Source of the DNA: Clostridiales bacterium
GTDB taxonomy: Bacteria; Bacillota_A; Clostridia; Oscillospirales; Oscillospiraceae
Length of the DNA: 6,227 nt
Assembly: GCA_022777455.1 (NCBI GenBank)
Contig: JALFGI010000272.1
Span: 1-6,227 of the forward strand
Direction: 5' to 3'
Shown: piece after piece, positions 4,695-6,227 of the stretch
Position numbering within the stretch: position 1 is the stretch's first letter
Layout: each line of letters opens with the position of its first letter
The notes under the pieces: generated by a model
What the model was told of the DNA's origin: nothing
Database searches by the model: none
What the model saw: the letters and a program-made list of their open reading frames with translations, nothing else
Position numbers and translations under genes: made by a program

Positions 4695-5954
4695 TTATTT
4701 CTTCACCGTGTCCCAATAGGCTTTGGATGCCTGCTCCAGCTTGTTGGGGCCGAATTCATAATAGCGCCTGCCCACCAGCTCGTCCGGCAGGTACTGCTGG
4801 GCCACATAGTGGTTGGGGTAGTCATGGGGATAGAGATACCCCTGCTCCCGCTCCATGGTGTAGGTGTCGGCATGGACGTTTTGCAGGTGCCGGGGGAAGT
4901 CACCCCCCAAGCCCTTGCGCACATCTGCCAGGGCGGCATCCAGGGCCAGGTGACCGGAATTGGACTTGGGGGAGGTGGCCATGAGCACGGCGGCATCCCC
5001 CAGGGGGATTCTGGCCTCCGGCATGCCCAGCATCAAAGCCATATCCACGCTGGATTTTACAATGGGAATGATCTGAGGATAAGCAAGGCCCACATCCTCC
5101 GCCGCGATCACCATCAGCCTGCGGCAGGCGGACTGGAGTTGGCCGGCCTCCAACAGCCTTGCCAGATAATGGCAGGCTGCATCCGGATCGGAGCCCCGGA
5201 TGGATTTCTGTAACGCCGAGAGCAGGTCATAGTAGTTGTCCCCCTCCCGGTCTGCCCGGAGAGCGCTCTTTTGGGTGACGGCCTTGGCATCCTCCAAGGT
5301 CAGGGGCAGCTTGTCCCCCTGGGGGATTCCGGCAGAGAAGATCACCTCCACCGCGTTCATTGCCTTGCGCAGGTCCCCGCCGCAGGCTCCGGCGATGTAT
5401 TCCAGCGCCCCTGCCTCCGGCTGGGCGGTAAGGGCAGTGCGCTGCTCCATATAAGAAACCGCCCGCTTCACCGCCTGCAACGCGGCGGAGGCGGATATCT
5501 GCTTGAATTCAAACACCGTGGAGCGGCTGAGGATGGCGTTGAACACATAGAAATAGGGATTCTCCGTGGTGGAGGCAATGAGGGTGATTTTCCCGTTTTC
5601 AATGTACTCCAGCAGGGACTGCTGCTGCTTTTTATTGAAGGACTGAATCTCGTCCAGGTACAGCAGCACCCCCTCCGGGGCCATGAAGGTATCCAGCTGT
5701 GCCACGATTTCCTTGATGTCCGCGGTGGAAGCGGTGGTGGCGTTGAGCTTGAACAGGGTCCGGTGGGTCTGCTTGGCAATGATGTTGGCCACGGTGGTTT
5801 TCCCCGTGCCGCTGGGGCCATAGAACACCATATTGGGCACCTTGCCGGAATCGATCAGGCGGCGCAGCACCGCCCCTTTGCCCAGAATATGCTCCTGCCC
5901 GTACACCTCATCCAGCGACTGAGGCCGCAGCAAATCCGCAAGCGGCTGATACAC
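4695..5954 (-). CDS. rarA: RarA/MgsA replication-associated recombination AAA+ ATPase
   Basis: AAA+ ATPase related to clamp-loader subunits and RuvB that acts at stalled replication forks and interacts with SSB; cytosolic, nucleoid associated. The 419-residue product has the family length. The N-terminus reads PLADLLRPQSLDEVYGQEHIL (4-24), a family hallmark. Walker A is GPSGTGKT (46-53), Walker B LLYLDEIQ (97-104, Asp101-Glu102), sensor 1 is ASTTENP (127-133) and the likely arginine finger is R144 in LSRS. The lid domain follows (GGDLRKAMNAVE), then the tetramerisation region with AAEDVGLAYP and SPKSNSGHLALDAAL. The C-terminus ends in YLPDELVGRRYYEFGPNK. Where most RarA proteins read DEIHRFNK, this one has DEIQSFNKKQQQSLLEYIE, a form I associate with Clostridia. 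The start is GTG 5954, with an AAGGGGG 7 nt before it. DUF951 follows after 10 nt. Confidence 0.95.
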   Translation of the reverse strand: MYQPLADLLRPQSLDEVYGQEHILGKGAVLRRLIDSGKVPNMVFYGPSGTGKTTVANIIAKQTHRTLFKLNATTASTADIKEIVAQLDTFMAPEGVLLYLDEIQSFNKKQQQSLLEYIENGKITLIASTTENPYFYVFNAILSRSTVFEFKQISASAALQAVKRAVSYMEQRTALTAQPEAGALEYIAGACGGDLRKAMNAVEVIFSAGIPQGDKLPLTLEDAKAVTQKSALRADREGDNYYDLLSALQKSIRGSDPDAACHYLARLLEAGQLQSACRRLMVIAAEDVGLAYPQIIPIVKSSVDMALMLGMPEARIPLGDAAVLMATSPKSNSGHLALDAALADVRKGLGGDFPRHLQNVHADTYTMEREQGYLYPHDYPNHYVAQQYLPDELVGRRYYEFGPNKLEQASKAYWDTVKK

Positions 5955-5986
5955 GGCAATGCCCCCTTTTTTTCAAATCCTGAGGT

Positions 5987-6015
5987 ATTATAGCACAGTT
6001 GTTTGAAAAAAGCAA
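5987..6015 (-). promoter_or_regulatory. Predicted sigma-A promoter of rarA-DUF951
   Basis: Minus-strand -35 TTGCTT (6015-6010), 17 bp spacer and perfect -10 TATAAT (5992-5987) with a TGn extension (TGC at 5995-5993). The start would be near 5980, leaving a leader of about 26 nt. Hexamers and spacing are identical to the rex promoter. Confidence 0.8.
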
Positions 6016-6034
6016 TCCGCTGGATGGAGATAGA

Positions 6035-6125
6035 CAAATTGTAATTTGGCGGGCAGGGCCCGCGGCCAATGACGCACCGGGCTGGTGTGAAATCCGGGAC
6101 TCCTGGGCAGCGCCCGGTAACGCTT
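6035..6125 (+). repeat. Repeat module X, copy C
   Basis: Starts caaattgtaatttggcgg, then a hairpin gcgggc-agg-gcccgc (6049-6063), then the core 6074-6122 bounded by accgggc (6076-6082) and gcccggt (6112-6118). It is the inverted counterpart of 2698-2791: the cores match at 43 of 49 positions. The first hairpin keeps the same agg loop, but its stem sequence differs on both arms, so pairing is preserved while sequence changes. It begins 20 bp upstream of the rarA -35 box. Confidence 0.75.
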
Positions 6126-6133
6126 TTGCAGGC

Positions 6134-6213
6134 TAAATTGTTGTTTGGCGTACCGAAACCGACGCGCCCCTTGGCTCCCCCTATGGGGGAGCTGGCTGCC
6201 CCGTAAGGGGCAG
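6134..6213 (+). repeat. Repeat module Y, copy C, with second hairpin
   Basis: Starts taaattgttgtttggcg, then ccccttggctc and a hairpin gctccccc (6174-6181) / gggggagc (6185-6192). A second hairpin follows, ctgcccc (6196-6202) / ggggcag (6207-6213), and then actgagaggg toward the window edge. Compared with copies A and B one stem pair has changed from T-A to C-G on both arms. The order here is X then Y in the same orientation, unlike copy B. The repeat may continue past the window. Confidence 0.75.
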
Positions 6214-6227
6214 ACTGAGAGGGCCGG

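Noticed and set aside
5271..5993. Plus-strand open frames opposite rarA (also 4359-5213)
   Set aside because: Shadows of the well-supported rarA gene with no plausible start signals.

Overview
The window looks like chromosomal DNA from an endospore-forming, GC-rich member of the Firmicutes, most likely a gut Clostridia lineage of the Oscillospirales type. Three things point there: sporulation genes (spoIIGA, sigE), a Rex redox regulator, and intergenic hairpin repeats of the 'cttggctctccctttgggagagc' kind that I recall as common in that group. The lineage is an inference; no taxonomic marker is decisive. I see no phage, transposase, CRISPR or resistance genes.

Layout. 1-200: a hairpin repeat, a sigma-A-type promoter and the leader of pyrH. 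201-1478 (+): pyrH (UMP kinase) and frr (ribosome recycling factor), 3 nt apart, forming a two-gene operon. 1479-1849: no gene; two strong, overlapping and therefore mutually exclusive hairpins, then a MITE-like element with nested inverted repeats. 1850-2494 (-): rex, convergent with frr, with a well-formed promoter overlapped by two overlapping palindromes. 2495-2812: no gene; rex promoter/operator, then a composite repeat. 2813-4251 (-): spoIIGA-sigE, overlapping by 4 nt, encoding the mother-cell sigma factor precursor and the protease that activates it. 4252-4489: spoIIGA leader and a rho-independent terminator for the genes before it. 4490-5954 (-): rarA (AAA+ replication-recombination ATPase) and a small DUF951 gene. 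5955-6227: rarA promoter and a second composite repeat running to the window edge.

How the genes fit together. The window holds four transcription units serving different housekeeping and developmental jobs: translation and nucleotide supply (pyrH-frr), NADH/NAD+ sensing (rex), mother-cell commitment in sporulation (spoIIGA-sigE) and replication-fork maintenance (rarA-DUF951). The usual neighbours rpsB-tsf (before pyrH) and sigG (after sigE) are absent, so these are trimmed versions of the familiar clusters.

The most distinctive content is intergenic. A short motif, roughly CAAATTGTNNTTTGGCGG, recurs seven times and marks the ends of at least two hairpin-forming repeat modules (called X and Y here) in different arrangements. 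Copies differ by paired substitutions that preserve the hairpins, and repeat copies sit 20-51 bp upstream of the -35 boxes of pyrH, rex and rarA with the AT-rich end facing the promoter.
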